Positions 18,797-26,980 of a stretch of DNA of 64,000 nt are shown here, piece by piece (the stretch's first letter is position 1; every line of letters begins with the position of its first letter). The translations under genes and the position numbers were made by a program. The notes below the pieces were generated by a model. That model made no database searches and had not been told where the DNA came from. It saw only the letters and a list, made by a program, of their open reading frames with translations. This stretch comes from Bacillus sp. FJAT-25509 (GTDB lineage: Bacteria; Bacillota; Bacilli; Bacillales; Bacillaceae_G): positions 81,856 through 145,855 of the forward strand of contig NZ_LJIZ01000021.1 in the NCBI RefSeq assembly GCF_001420605.1, given 5' to 3'.

Positions 18797-19666
18797 TTGA
18801 AGAAAATCATTTTAGCATTAGTCATCTTTGTTATTGTCTTTGTTGGTTTTAATGGTTTTCAACATAAACACCATAAGAAGATAAATGATGTAAGTAAAGA
18901 TATTATTGTGCAAAGAGATGTACGTTACACAAATCCTGCCCAGGTTCCACAAACCTTTGATGTATACCGATCTAAAAATTCACATGGTCCATCACCAACG
19001 TTGATATTTGTTCATGGTGGTTCTTGGAGATATGGAAGTAAAGCGTTAAATAAGCGTTGGAGTACGGTCTTTAACGAAATTGTAAAAGATGGATATACAG
19101 CAATTAGTATAGACTATACACTTTATTCAAAAGAAAATTATTCATATAACTTTCCAGTTCGTGACGTGAAAACGGCAATCGACTTTATTTACAGAAATTC
19201 TACTGAGTTAGGAATTGATCGAAATCAAATCGGGATAGCTGGTGCTTCTGCCGGTGGACACTTAGCTTTATTAACTGGTCTTCAGCCAGATATACAAAAC
19301 AAAATAAAATATATAATTGCTTGGTATCCAATATCAGACTTAACGACCATGAATCAATCCCCTTCTTCAAGGAGTTCAGAAATTGTAGATAAATATATGA
19401 ATAGTACTGTAGATCAAATGACAGATGAGTATAATCGAATGAGTCCAATTCAATATGTAGAAACGACAAAAGTCCCAATCTTTATCGTACATGGAACTGG
19501 AGATAAGCTTGTTCCGTTCAGTCAATCTAAGCGTTTTGCTAAAAAAAATCCAAAAATGGTTACGTTGATTGCACTTAAAAATGGAAACCATGGATTTACA
19601 AATCTTTCGGTACAAAAATCTACCAATGATACGATAAACTATTTAAAGGCAAGATTAAAAAAGTAA
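18797..19666 (+). CDS. Alpha/beta-hydrolase esterase, membrane-anchored or secreted
   Basis: A 289-residue hydrolase of the BD-FAE/carboxylesterase type. An N-terminal hydrophobic anchor or signal (residues 1-21) is followed by a His-rich linker. The fold shows the oxyanion motif FVHGGSW, the nucleophile elbow GASAGGH (Ser), the acid in VHGTGDKLVP (Asp) and the catalytic His in KNGNHGF. Substrates are probably small acyl esters or acylated carbohydrates; they cannot be specified. The start is TTG 18797 with aaaggtga upstream. It lies 9 bp before the acetyltransferase gene, so the two form an operon. Confidence 0.8.
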   Translation: MKKIILALVIFVIVFVGFNGFQHKHHKKINDVSKDIIVQRDVRYTNPAQVPQTFDVYRSKNSHGPSPTLIFVHGGSWRYGSKALNKRWSTVFNEIVKDGYTAISIDYTLYSKENYSYNFPVRDVKTAIDFIYRNSTELGIDRNQIGIAGASAGGHLALLTGLQPDIQNKIKYIIAWYPISDLTTMNQSPSSRSSEIVDKYMNSTVDQMTDEYNRMSPIQYVETTKVPIFIVHGTGDKLVPFSQSKRFAKKNPKMVTLIALKNGNHGFTNLSVQKSTNDTINYLKARLKK

Positions 19667-19675
19667 GGAGTATCA

Positions 19676-20131
19676 ATGAATCATATTAATAAAATTCAAT
19701 TTCTAACAAAAGAGCATTGGAATCTATTGTTATTAGCTGATCCATCAAAAGAAATGGTAGATAAATATATTCAAAAGAGTAATATTTATGAAGTATTAGA
19801 CCAAAAGTTACTCGTCGGTGTATTAGTATTAATGGAGAATTCAAGTGAAGAGATTGAAATTAAAAATATTGCAATTGATCCGGCCTTCCAAGGACAAGGA
19901 TTTGGAAAAAATTTAATCCACTATGGAATTAATGAATCTAAAAAACTTGGTTACTCTAAAATTTCGATCTGCACAGGTAACTCAAGTACATATCAACTAG
20001 CATTATATAAAAATTGCGGATTTCAAATCAGTACTGTTTATCACAATTTCTTTATTGATCAATATGATGAAGAAATTTGGGAAAATGGCATACAGTGTAA
20101 GGATTTAATCAAGCTGGAACAATATTTATAA
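19676..20131 (+). CDS. GNAT-family N-acetyltransferase, YvbK-like
   Basis: A 151-residue GNAT protein with acetyl-CoA-binding motif A at IAIDPAFQGQGFGKNLI and motif B near LYKNCGFQI. Its general sequence resembles B. subtilis YvbK. The substrate is unknown. It lies 9 bp downstream of the esterase and is closed by a terminator. Confidence 0.8.
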   Translation: MNHINKIQFLTKEHWNLLLLADPSKEMVDKYIQKSNIYEVLDQKLLVGVLVLMENSSEEIEIKNIAIDPAFQGQGFGKNLIHYGINESKKLGYSKISICTGNSSTYQLALYKNCGFQISTVYHNFFIDQYDEEIWENGIQCKDLIKLEQYL

Positions 20132-20166
20132 AAAAAGCTACCTATGAAGATTTAGGTAGCTTTTTG
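20132..20166. terminator. Bidirectional terminator after the acetyltransferase gene
   Basis: Stem aaaaagctacct (20132-20143) / aggtagcttttt (20154-20165), symmetrical for the convergent gene at 20168. Confidence 0.85.
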
Positions 20167-20167
20167 T

Positions 20168-20608
20168 TTATTCATTATACGGTTTGACATACATTACATA
20201 AGTATTACGGTCTTGATCAACTTCATTTGAAGTTTGCTCATAAATTTGATGATTTATAGTTAGATAAGTTGATTGGAGCCATGAAAGTAAATCCAATTCA
20301 TCTCCGCTCTCATAGAAATGAATTTCATCAAAAGAATCGACATCTCTAATTTCAATGCCTAACGGTCTGTTTAAATGGTAAAAAGGAGTATTTTCCATAT
20401 CTGATTCAATAACCTCAATTACATATCGATCTTCTTCGATATAAGAGCCTCTATTCTCGTAAACGAAACCATTTAAAATAAAGTAATCGCAATATCTTCT
20501 TGTAAAGATTTGGACCTTTGATAAAAATGGAAAATGGTAAATAGGTCTTGTAGATTCTCCATCAAGTAATCGATATTCAAGAACAAAGATGTTGTCTGTA
20601 TTAAACAT
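20168..20608 (-). CDS. Hypothetical soluble protein
   Basis: A 146-residue acidic protein without signal or membrane segments. It is rich in aromatic residues and predicted strands (FVLEYRLLDGE, YCDYFILNGFVYENRG, DEIHFYESGDELDLLSWLQ). The start at 20608 is ATG with aaggagt upstream. It is divergent from the lipoprotein/ATP-grasp cluster and shares a 95-bp promoter region with it. I do not recognise the family; a shared regulation with the cluster is possible but unproven. Confidence 0.6.
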   Translation of the reverse strand: MFNTDNIFVLEYRLLDGESTRPIYHFPFLSKVQIFTRRYCDYFILNGFVYENRGSYIEEDRYVIEVIESDMENTPFYHLNRPLGIEIRDVDSFDEIHFYESGDELDLLSWLQSTYLTINHQIYEQTSNEVDQDRNTYVMYVKPYNE

Positions 20609-20703
20609 TGTTCAAACTCCTTTTAATAATTGTATATACATTAGTATATAACACAGTTTAGGATAGAAATGTATGTATTTATATATTGAATTAGGAGAAT
20701 ACA

Positions 20704-21240
20704 ATGTCAAAAACATCAAAATTAATGAAAAAAGTGAGTATTGCCTTAACAAGTGGTATTGTAATAAGTTCATTAACCGGGTGTGGATCTGAACCAGAGT
20801 TTATTGAGACAACTGATAATTCTCAAGATTATTATGAATCAAGTCAACCGGTCAATGAAAATACAAAGCAAGTAAATGAGGTTGATGAGGGGACGACGAC
20901 TGATGATCGTTCAGATGAGACTGATTACACTGATCCTATTTACGAACAAACTGATAGTGACGAAACAGAGTTTGCTTATACAGATACCGAAATGCCTGAT
21001 GACGAAAATTGTAGTGATTGGGAATTTGACTATGAAGATAATATTTGGATTTGTGATGATAGTTCAAGCGCATATTACCGAAATTTCTTCTTTTTAGGCT
21101 CATTCTTTGCAACAAAAAATATGTTATATAGCAACAATGATTTTAATCAATATAAATCCTCGGGCATTATTAACGGAACAAACTCCTCGGTTAAAAAAAG
21201 TGGTTTTGGTAGTGGCGTTTCTGGGGGATTTGGAGGTTAA
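20704..21240 (+). CDS. DUF1190-like lipoprotein A with Gly-rich C-terminal tail
   Basis: A 178-residue protein with a signal peptide and lipobox LTGC (Cys near residue 27). A long acidic, low-complexity linker (about 30-100, rich in Asp, Glu, Thr) follows, then the motif CSDWEFDYEDNIWICDDSSS with two Cys, and a tail KKSGFGSGVSGGFGG ending at the stop. Signal peptide, WEFDxDExxWxCDDS motif and tail are shared with lipoprotein B next door, so the genes are duplicates. The pattern resembles the DUF1190 lipoproteins YgiB/YjfM of E. coli, also encoded beside a GspS-like enzyme. I infer that the tail is a substrate for the ATP-grasp enzyme at 21707. Start ATG with aggaga upstream. Confidence 0.72.
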   Translation: MSKTSKLMKKVSIALTSGIVISSLTGCGSEPEFIETTDNSQDYYESSQPVNENTKQVNEVDEGTTTDDRSDETDYTDPIYEQTDSDETEFAYTDTEMPDDENCSDWEFDYEDNIWICDDSSSAYYRNFFFLGSFFATKNMLYSNNDFNQYKSSGIINGTNSSVKKSGFGSGVSGGFGG

Positions 21241-21347
21241 TTTAAAAGATAACAAGAGTAAGAGGGATAGCCAAAGCTAATTTCTATATACTTTAAGAGA
21301 AGGATTAGTTTAGAATAGAATAATTCAATACTCGAAAGGAGATCCCA

Positions 21348-21704
21348 ATGTCAAAAACATCAATATTAATGAAAAAAGTTAGTATCGCATTAACGAGTGG
21401 ATTAGCAGTAAGTACTTTAGCTGGCTGTGGTTCTCAAAATGCTGACAGACCAGAAAAACCGAAAAATGACGATTGTCGTGATTGGGAGTTTGATGATGAC
21501 GAAGGTGTTTGGGTTTGTGATGACAGCACTAGTCATTACTACCATAGTTATTATCATGGCGGAATATTTTATCCAACAATAAGGGCACTTCATGGGAGTA
21601 GTTCTTATAAGAGCTATAAATCTTCTAGTAAATATGCAGGGCATACTTCGTCTTCAAGTAAAAGTGGTTTTGGAAAAGGTTCATCTGGAGGATTTGGTGG
21701 TTAA
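21348..21704 (+). CDS. DUF1190-like lipoprotein B with Gly-rich C-terminal tail
   Basis: A 118-residue paralogue of lipoprotein A. It has a nearly identical signal sequence (MSKTSxLMKKVSIALTSG), lipobox LAGC, only a short linker, the paired-Cys motif CRDWEFDDDEGVWVCDDS, a His/Tyr-rich middle (HYYHSYYHGG) and the tail KSGFGKGSSGGFGG. The C-terminal glycine codons (ggaggatttggtgg) also look like a ribosome binding site for the ATP-grasp gene that starts 2 bp after the stop, so the two are translationally coupled. Own ribosome binding site aaaggaga before ATG 21348. The function is inferred only: surface lipoprotein modified at its C-terminus. Confidence 0.75.
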   Translation: MSKTSILMKKVSIALTSGLAVSTLAGCGSQNADRPEKPKNDDCRDWEFDDDEGVWVCDDSTSHYYHSYYHGGIFYPTIRALHGSSSYKSYKSSSKYAGHTSSSSKSGFGKGSSGGFGG

Positions 21705-21706
21705 TA

Positions 21707-22951
21707 ATGGATAATGTGAATTTACAGAATCATAGACGAAAACGTAAAGAAGTATATCAAAAACTTCCAGATTTTTGGGCGGATTTACAAGATTCATATT
21801 ATGCTTTATTAGATTATTATCCATTGACTGAAAGTGAAGTTGATGAAATTCATTCAATAACGGAACAAATTGGGAAAATCTATGATAAGACAGCTCGGTT
21901 AATGAGACAGTTACCAGATGATATTTTTTATATGCTCGGTTATTCAAAAGAAATCGTACCATTTTTACGTCATAAAACGATTGAAAGTGAAGGAATCATC
22001 AGAAGAATTGATCTCGTTCGTACAGTAGATGGTTGGAAACATTATGAATGCAATAGTGACACTCCAACTTTTATTATGGAGACCCATCATATCAATGGCT
22101 ATATTACAGATTATTTTAACTTGAAAAATCCAAATGCTGATAGTGAAATGAAACTTTCTAACGTCATAAATCATGTTGTCAATAAAAGTATAAAAGGGCT
22201 AGATGAACCAATTATTGTTTTTACAGCTCATGGTGATCATGAAGAAGATTGGAAGACAGTTAAATATATCCAATCCCTATACGATGGTAAGAGCCAATTA
22301 ATATCACTAGAAGATTTACAGATTATTGAAAACGATGGACTTTATACACTTAAAGGGGAAAGAATACACATTCTTTACCGACAAACCTATCCAATTGAAC
22401 ACCTAGAGCATGATCAATCTTCAGATGGAACAAAAATTGGTCTGGCACTATTAGAACTTGTAAAGAACGGTAAATTGATTATTTTCAATCCATTATCTTC
22501 ATTCTTACTACAGTCTAAAGCAGTTCAAGCATTAATTTGGAATTTACATATAGAGCAATCAGATGTTTATACTGACGAAGAACATGATGTCATTAGAAAA
22601 CATTTTCTACCAACATTTTTAGAGCCAGAATTCTTTATTGAGCACAACCTTCCGTATGTTGAGAAACCTGCTTTTGGTCGTGAAGGAGATTCAATTAAGA
22701 TTATTAACGGGGAAAACCGTCAACAAAGCAAACAAAATAACTATCATGATCAAGTTATGGTATTTCAACAATATTCACCTTTACCTATGAGCAAGGTTAT
22801 GACTCCTGATGGAATGTTAGATTTACATGTATTAATAGGTAGTTTTTTGATTCGAGAAGATTACGGCGCAATTGGTGTACGTGCCGGGAATATTATTACA
22901 GGAAACGAAAGTTGTTTTTTACCAGTAGGGATCGTTGAAGAGAAAAATTAA
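21707..22951 (+). CDS. Glutathionylspermidine-synthetase-like ATP-grasp amidoligase
   Basis: A 414-residue protein of the GSP_synth ATP-grasp family (E. coli YgiC/YjfC and the synthetase half of Gss). Visible family landmarks are HYECNSDTPTFIMET (compare EYNADTPTSL in YgiC), YRQTYPIEHL, FNPLSSFLLQSKAVQALIWNL and the nucleotide-binding EKPAFGREGDSIK. ATP-grasp amidoligases activate a carboxylate as acyl-phosphate and join it to an amine; the family founder couples spermidine to the C-terminal glycine of glutathione. No amidase domain is present, so it is synthetase-only. No signal peptide, so it should act in the cytoplasm before lipoprotein export. It sits between lipoprotein B (2 bp) and a DUF350 protein (23 bp), a cluster recalling E. 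coli yjfL-yjfM-yjfC. Confidence 0.82.
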   Translation: MDNVNLQNHRRKRKEVYQKLPDFWADLQDSYYALLDYYPLTESEVDEIHSITEQIGKIYDKTARLMRQLPDDIFYMLGYSKEIVPFLRHKTIESEGIIRRIDLVRTVDGWKHYECNSDTPTFIMETHHINGYITDYFNLKNPNADSEMKLSNVINHVVNKSIKGLDEPIIVFTAHGDHEEDWKTVKYIQSLYDGKSQLISLEDLQIIENDGLYTLKGERIHILYRQTYPIEHLEHDQSSDGTKIGLALLELVKNGKLIIFNPLSSFLLQSKAVQALIWNLHIEQSDVYTDEEHDVIRKHFLPTFLEPEFFIEHNLPYVEKPAFGREGDSIKIINGENRQQSKQNNYHDQVMVFQQYSPLPMSKVMTPDGMLDLHVLIGSFLIREDYGAIGVRAGNIITGNESCFLPVGIVEEKN

Positions 22952-22974
22952 TTAGTGAGGGGATGAGAAGATAA

Positions 22975-23376
22975 ATGGATAGTATTGTTAGTACTTTGAT
23001 GTATTTAGGATCGGGACTTATTCTTTTATTTATTGGATTTTTAGCTTTTACTTTTACCACTAAGATGAGTGAACAAAAATTAATTTTAGAGGATGGTAAT
23101 ATTGCCGTAGCACTGAAATTAGCAGGAAAATTAGTAGGGTTAGCAATTGTTATTATGTCAGCAGCAAAGTATTCGGTTAACTATGGTGACTTCATTATTT
23201 GGAGCTTAGTTGGTATTATAGCTCAAATGGTTACTTATTGGATTGCAGAATTTGTATTATTTCCAAAAATATCGTTTGCTAAGAAGGTTGAAGAAGGAAA
23301 TATTGCCGTAGCTACTTTATTGTTTACTTTAAGTGTAACAGTTGGGTTATTAATTTCAGGTAGTATTTCATATTAA
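22975..23376 (+). CDS. DUF350 membrane protein, YshE-like
   Basis: A 133-residue integral membrane protein with four predicted helices in two internally similar halves. ILEDGNIAVALKLAGKLVGLAI in the first half is echoed by KVEEGNIAVATLLFTLSVTVGL in the second, the internal repeat typical of DUF350. B. subtilis YshE, at the equivalent place between mutSB and lcfA, belongs to this family. E. coli YjfL does too, next to a lipoprotein and ATP-grasp gene. The start ATG has gaggggatgag upstream. The function is unknown. Confidence 0.85.
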   Translation: MDSIVSTLMYLGSGLILLFIGFLAFTFTTKMSEQKLILEDGNIAVALKLAGKLVGLAIVIMSAAKYSVNYGDFIIWSLVGIIAQMVTYWIAEFVLFPKISFAKKVEEGNIAVATLLFTLSVTVGLLISGSISY

Positions 23377-23377
23377 T

Positions 23378-23490
23378 CAGACTGCCCGCCAGTCGCTCGC
23401 TTTCTTCGTTGCTTCTCCTGCCTGCGCGGTGCTCATTACCTTCTAGGGTAACTCCGCTCCTCGAAAGACAAGCGCTTGCAATCAGTCTGA
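23378..23490. repeat. 113-bp GC-rich intergenic element with 8-bp terminal inverted repeats
   Basis: The ends are tcagactg (23378-23385) and cagtctga (23483-23490), a perfect inverted repeat. The interior is far more GC-rich than its surroundings (gcccgccagtcgctcgc, cctgcctgcgcggtgctc). Stop codons occur in the frames examined. It begins 2 bp after the DUF350 stop codon. It has no tRNA fold that I can see. It is probably a dispersed repeat or structured RNA element; identity unknown. Confidence 0.65.
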
Positions 23491-23523
23491 AAATCCGGTT
23501 TTTAGAACTTTGTTAACACACTG

Positions 23524-23557
23524 AAATGAGAATGCTAGAGTGACATTCTCATTTTTT
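23524..23557 (+). terminator. Terminator of the lipoprotein/ATP-grasp cluster
   Basis: Stem aaatgagaatg (23524-23534) / cattctcattt (23544-23554) followed by T residues. Confidence 0.8.
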
Positions 23558-23611
23558 CCTTTCTGTCTTAAGTATAACTATTTACTATTTTTACCTTTTA
23601 TTAAAATTCTT

Positions 23612-23647
23612 TTAAATGTATGCTTAATGTATAGGAATTACATTTAA
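23612..23647. promoter_or_regulatory. Possible operator before the ABC exporter
   Basis: Inverted repeat ttaaatgta (23612-23620) / tacatttaa (23639-23647), 18 bp apart and 39 bp before the start of the ATPase gene. The position suits a repressor site; the regulator is unknown. Confidence 0.35.
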
Positions 23648-23685
23648 GTATACTTTTACTTAAACTTCAAAAAGGGGGAAGAGCG

Positions 23686-24570
23686 TTGACTTTAGAAATA
23701 AAACAGCTTTCTAAAAATTTTGGAGATACTATTGCAGTTAACGAATTGTCATTAACCTTGCCTACAGGAAGAGTACTAGGTTTACTAGGTAGAAATGGAG
23801 CAGGAAAAACGACCACCATTAAAATGTTATTAGGTCTTCTTACACCTACAAAAGGCGAAATAACTTGGAAAGGGAGCCCATTTAAACCCGATCAAGTTAA
23901 GGTAGGCTATTTGCCAGAAGAAAGAGGATTATTTACCAAAAGCAAGGTTGTTGATCAACTTAAATATTTTGGAAAGTTAGAAGGTATGTCTAATAAAGAG
24001 GTTGATGTAGCAATAACATATTGGTTAGACCGTCTTGAAATACCACATTATCGAAATAAAAAGGCAGGGGAGCTTTCAAAAGGTAACCAACAAAAAATTC
24101 AACTAATTGTAACTTTATTACATAACCCTGAGTTGATTATTTTAGATGAGCCATTTAGTGGACTAGATCCAGTTAATGCAGAGTTAATGGCTTCAATTAT
24201 TACCGAACAAATCCAGAAAGGGAAAACGGTAATTTTATCAAGCCACCGTATGGATCAAGTGGAGGCTTTTTGCGAGCATGTTTGTATACTTAAGAACGGT
24301 AATGTAGTAGCGGAAGGTAGTTTAAGTGGATTAAAAGAAGACTATGGGTATAGAAATTTAATTTTAGAAGATATAGAATCAATTAAACAAATACTAGATT
24401 CCAATAATGTAAGTTATGAACAAAAGCAATTAGGAATTTACGTAAAGGTAAAAAGTGATGAGGAAGCTTTTACGATATTAAATCATATTAAGTCAGACTT
24501 GGGTTCTATTAGGAAGTTTCAATTATTAGAGCCTACACTAAATGATATCTTTATAGAGAGGGCGAAATAA
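23686..24570 (+). CDS. ABC exporter ATPase, NatA/YhaQ-like
   Basis: A 294-residue ATP-binding subunit with Walker A GRNGAGKTT, the signature LSKGNQQK (the LSxGxxQ form seen in NatA/YhaQ rather than LSGGQ), Walker B LIILDEPFSGLDP and H-loop LSSHRMDQ. A C-terminal ~80-residue extension follows, as in Na+/drug-exporter ATPases. It pairs with the permease that begins immediately at the next base (24571), so the two form one transporter. By length and sequence they resemble B. subtilis YhaQ-YhaP. The start is TTG 23686 with aaggggga upstream. Confidence 0.85.
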   Translation: MTLEIKQLSKNFGDTIAVNELSLTLPTGRVLGLLGRNGAGKTTTIKMLLGLLTPTKGEITWKGSPFKPDQVKVGYLPEERGLFTKSKVVDQLKYFGKLEGMSNKEVDVAITYWLDRLEIPHYRNKKAGELSKGNQQKIQLIVTLLHNPELIILDEPFSGLDPVNAELMASIITEQIQKGKTVILSSHRMDQVEAFCEHVCILKNGNVVAEGSLSGLKEDYGYRNLILEDIESIKQILDSNNVSYEQKQLGIYVKVKSDEEAFTILNHIKSDLGSIRKFQLLEPTLNDIFIERAK

Positions 24571-25800
24571 ATGAAGAAGTTTAGTACTGTCTTTTTATTT
24601 CATTTACGTGAAGGTCTTTTGGCAAGAGCAACGTTGATTATGAGTGTTATTTTATTTGTATTAGTCGTTGGAATATTTGGCGTACAAAAATATTTTGCTG
24701 GTACAGAAAAGAGCAATAAGGATAAAGATAAAATTGTTTTGATAAATAATTCGAAAAACTATTCGGTAGATATTGCTAGTTTAAATAAAACGATTAAATC
24801 CGCAAAGATCGAGCAAAGCGATGCATCGAAAGAAAAAGATTTAAAAAAACAAGTTGAAGATGGATCAAAAGATGGACTGATTATTCTTTCCGAAAAGAAC
24901 AATGTCCCGTCAATTCAATATACGTATAAAAAGTTTTCAAATAGTGAAATGCTTTCGGTCGTAAATATGACATTGCAGCAAAATTACTTAAATAAAACTG
25001 CCCAAGATTTAAAGCTATCGCCTGAATCTGCAACAAAGTTATTGCAAAAAGTAGAAGTAAATGAAAATGTTCTAAAAAATCCTATGGCTACATTCGGAAT
25101 TGCTTACTTTTTTGGTTTCTTACTGTATATGTTTCTATTAATTTATGGAAACTCAATTGCAACAGGAATAGTTGCTGAAAAGTCTTCTAGGGTTATGGAA
25201 GTATTACTACCAAAAGTTAGTCCGATCGTGACTCTTTATGGAAGAGTCATTGCGGTATTTTTTGTAGCTTGTGCACAATTAGTTGTATTAGGATTAGGAT
25301 TTCTTTTTGCCAATTTATTAGGCTGGGTTAATACAAGTGCGATATCTTTTTTTGGAATGAAAATAGATTTAGAGGCATTAGATACGACAACAATCATTGC
25401 ATTTGTAGTTTATTTCTTACTAGGTTATTTGCTTTATGGATTACTTTACGCTGCAATTGGATCAGTCGTTTCAAGAACAGAAGAGCTTCAAATGGTTCTG
25501 ATGCCAATTACTTTTTTAGTCGTAGCGGCATTCTTTATTAGTATTAATGCATTAGTAAATCCAGGTGGTACATTTGTCCAAATTAGCTCATATATTCCAT
25601 TCTTTGCTCCGCTTGTAGCATTTTCTAGATTTGTAAGTGGAGAAATGAATTTTATAGAAATTAGCACTAGTATATTAATTTTAATCGTTTCAATTTGGAT
25701 TTTAACTCGTGTTGCTAGCCGTATTTATGTTAATGGGGTAATGTATTACAGTGATAAGGTAAAGTGGAAAGATGTAGCTAGATTATTAAAAAGACAATAA
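24571..25800 (+). CDS. ABC-2 type permease, NatB/YhaP-like
   Basis: A 409-residue membrane subunit. One N-terminal helix (about residues 18-40) is followed by a large extracytoplasmic loop (about 45-175) and then five to six helices starting at TFGIAYFFGFLLYMFLLIYG. The motif AEKSSRVMEVLLPKVSP is characteristic of NatB/YhaP permeases of the ABC-2 family. The partner ATPase ends exactly one base before this start. Likely exports Na+, peptide or toxic compounds; the substrate is unproven. Confidence 0.85.
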   Translation: MKKFSTVFLFHLREGLLARATLIMSVILFVLVVGIFGVQKYFAGTEKSNKDKDKIVLINNSKNYSVDIASLNKTIKSAKIEQSDASKEKDLKKQVEDGSKDGLIILSEKNNVPSIQYTYKKFSNSEMLSVVNMTLQQNYLNKTAQDLKLSPESATKLLQKVEVNENVLKNPMATFGIAYFFGFLLYMFLLIYGNSIATGIVAEKSSRVMEVLLPKVSPIVTLYGRVIAVFFVACAQLVVLGLGFLFANLLGWVNTSAISFFGMKIDLEALDTTTIIAFVVYFLLGYLLYGLLYAAIGSVVSRTEELQMVLMPITFLVVAAFFISINALVNPGGTFVQISSYIPFFAPLVAFSRFVSGEMNFIEISTSILILIVSIWILTRVASRIYVNGVMYYSDKVKWKDVARLLKRQ

Positions 25801-25850
25801 AAAAATAGATCTCATAGGTCAAATTGCTGACTTTTGAGATCTATTTTTTA
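25801..25850. terminator. Bidirectional terminator after the ABC exporter
   Basis: Stem aaaaatagatctca (25801-25814) / tgagatctattttt (25835-25848) between convergent genes. Confidence 0.88.
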
Positions 25851-25864
25851 GCTGTTTTTATTGT

Positions 25865-26701
25865 CTAAGTTTCAGTTTTATGATCATTGTCCTCTTGTTC
25901 AATTCTACATTTAACATCCTGCTGTAGAACCTCTAACTCTCCAATTACAATCTCCGAAACTCGTTTATATCCTCTTGTTTTATTTGGATGCATACTATCA
26001 ATTAAATAATATTCACCGTTCATTCTATTCCACCCAACATTAGAGTATAGGTCGATGCATGGCAATGCGTAAAATGCAGCTACATCTTTTACAGCACTAG
26101 CATAATCAGCTGTTAAATAACCGACTTTATTTTTATCTTCATATTTTCCGTTGTGATATCTAGGTACAGGCGTCATAAGAATAATCCTGCAATTTGGTAA
26201 CCTTGTTTGTATTTTTTCAATCATTGAACATAAAGCACCGATAAAAGTAGATTCGTCTAAATTGGGTCGTTCATTTGTTGGGAACCCTTTTCCTAAAGGA
26301 AGACCTCTACCAAAGTCATTTGTTCCACCCATTATTGTTAAAAGCTGAGTATCAAGTGGAATCGTAGCATTGATCCTTTGACTGTTACACATACTTGATA
26401 AAATTTCAGTCGTTCCATTTGGCTGTGGTTGAGGTGGTTGACCTTTGTAATTTCCATTTTTATCAATCCAGGCAATCGACCCATTTTCAGTTATAGTTGT
26501 TCCGCCAATCCCTCTATTTACATGAGTCAAGCCTAACCTTTCTGCTACAGCCGGCTGCCATCCGTTAGACGAAGTGATACTATCTCCGTAACTAATCCAT
26601 TTTTTTGATTTGTAACCGGTTATTTTTTTTCCTTTTTCCATAGTTTTATTTATTAAAAATGAATTAAAAATACGTTTTACATACGATGTTAATCTAACCA
26701 T
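25865..26701 (-). CDS. SGNH/GDSL hydrolase
   Basis: A 278-residue esterase/lipase-like protein with all SGNH blocks visible: block I YGDSIT (Ser nucleophile), block II RGIGGTT, block III MGGTNDFG, and block V DSMHPN with the catalytic Asp-His. There is no clear signal peptide; the N-terminus is basic (VRLTSYVKRIFNSFLI). ATG 26701 is chosen since aaagggtga precedes it at 7 nt; the GTG at 26710 would overlap that site. Substrates may be acylated glycans or lipids; not determinable. Confidence 0.8.
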   Translation of the reverse strand: MVRLTSYVKRIFNSFLINKTMEKGKKITGYKSKKWISYGDSITSSNGWQPAVAERLGLTHVNRGIGGTTITENGSIAWIDKNGNYKGQPPQPQPNGTTEILSSMCNSQRINATIPLDTQLLTIMGGTNDFGRGLPLGKGFPTNERPNLDESTFIGALCSMIEKIQTRLPNCRIILMTPVPRYHNGKYEDKNKVGYLTADYASAVKDVAAFYALPCIDLYSNVGWNRMNGEYYLIDSMHPNKTRGYKRVSEIVIGELEVLQQDVKCRIEQEDNDHKTET

Positions 26702-26921
26702 AGAAATCACCCTTTTTACATATTTACTTCATAAACATGTAAAGCGTTTTTCTAAAAATGAAATTCCAATGACAGTACAGGATTTTGTAGTATGTAACAT
26801 TTTATATGTGAAAATTATGACATATTACATTTATTCAAATAAAAATCAACTTAACAAAACTTTAAATCAATTGTTAAAACTGTTTATTAAAAGAAATTTG
26901 CACTTCGATAGTTAGTAAAAC

Positions 26922-26966
26922 AACAAAAAAGCCTGTATCTTATAATTCTAGTCTAAGATACAGGCT
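26922..26966 (-). terminator. Terminator of the 26981-27280 gene
   Basis: Perfect stem agcctgtatctta (26930-26942) / taagatacaggct (26954-26966) with a minus-strand T-run. Confidence 0.88.
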
Positions 26967-26980
26967 ATACTTTTCGGTTA

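Noticed and set aside
23378-23490. GC-rich island as a tRNA gene
   Set aside because: No acceptor/T-arm pattern such as GGTTCGAATCC; the inverted ends point to a repeat.
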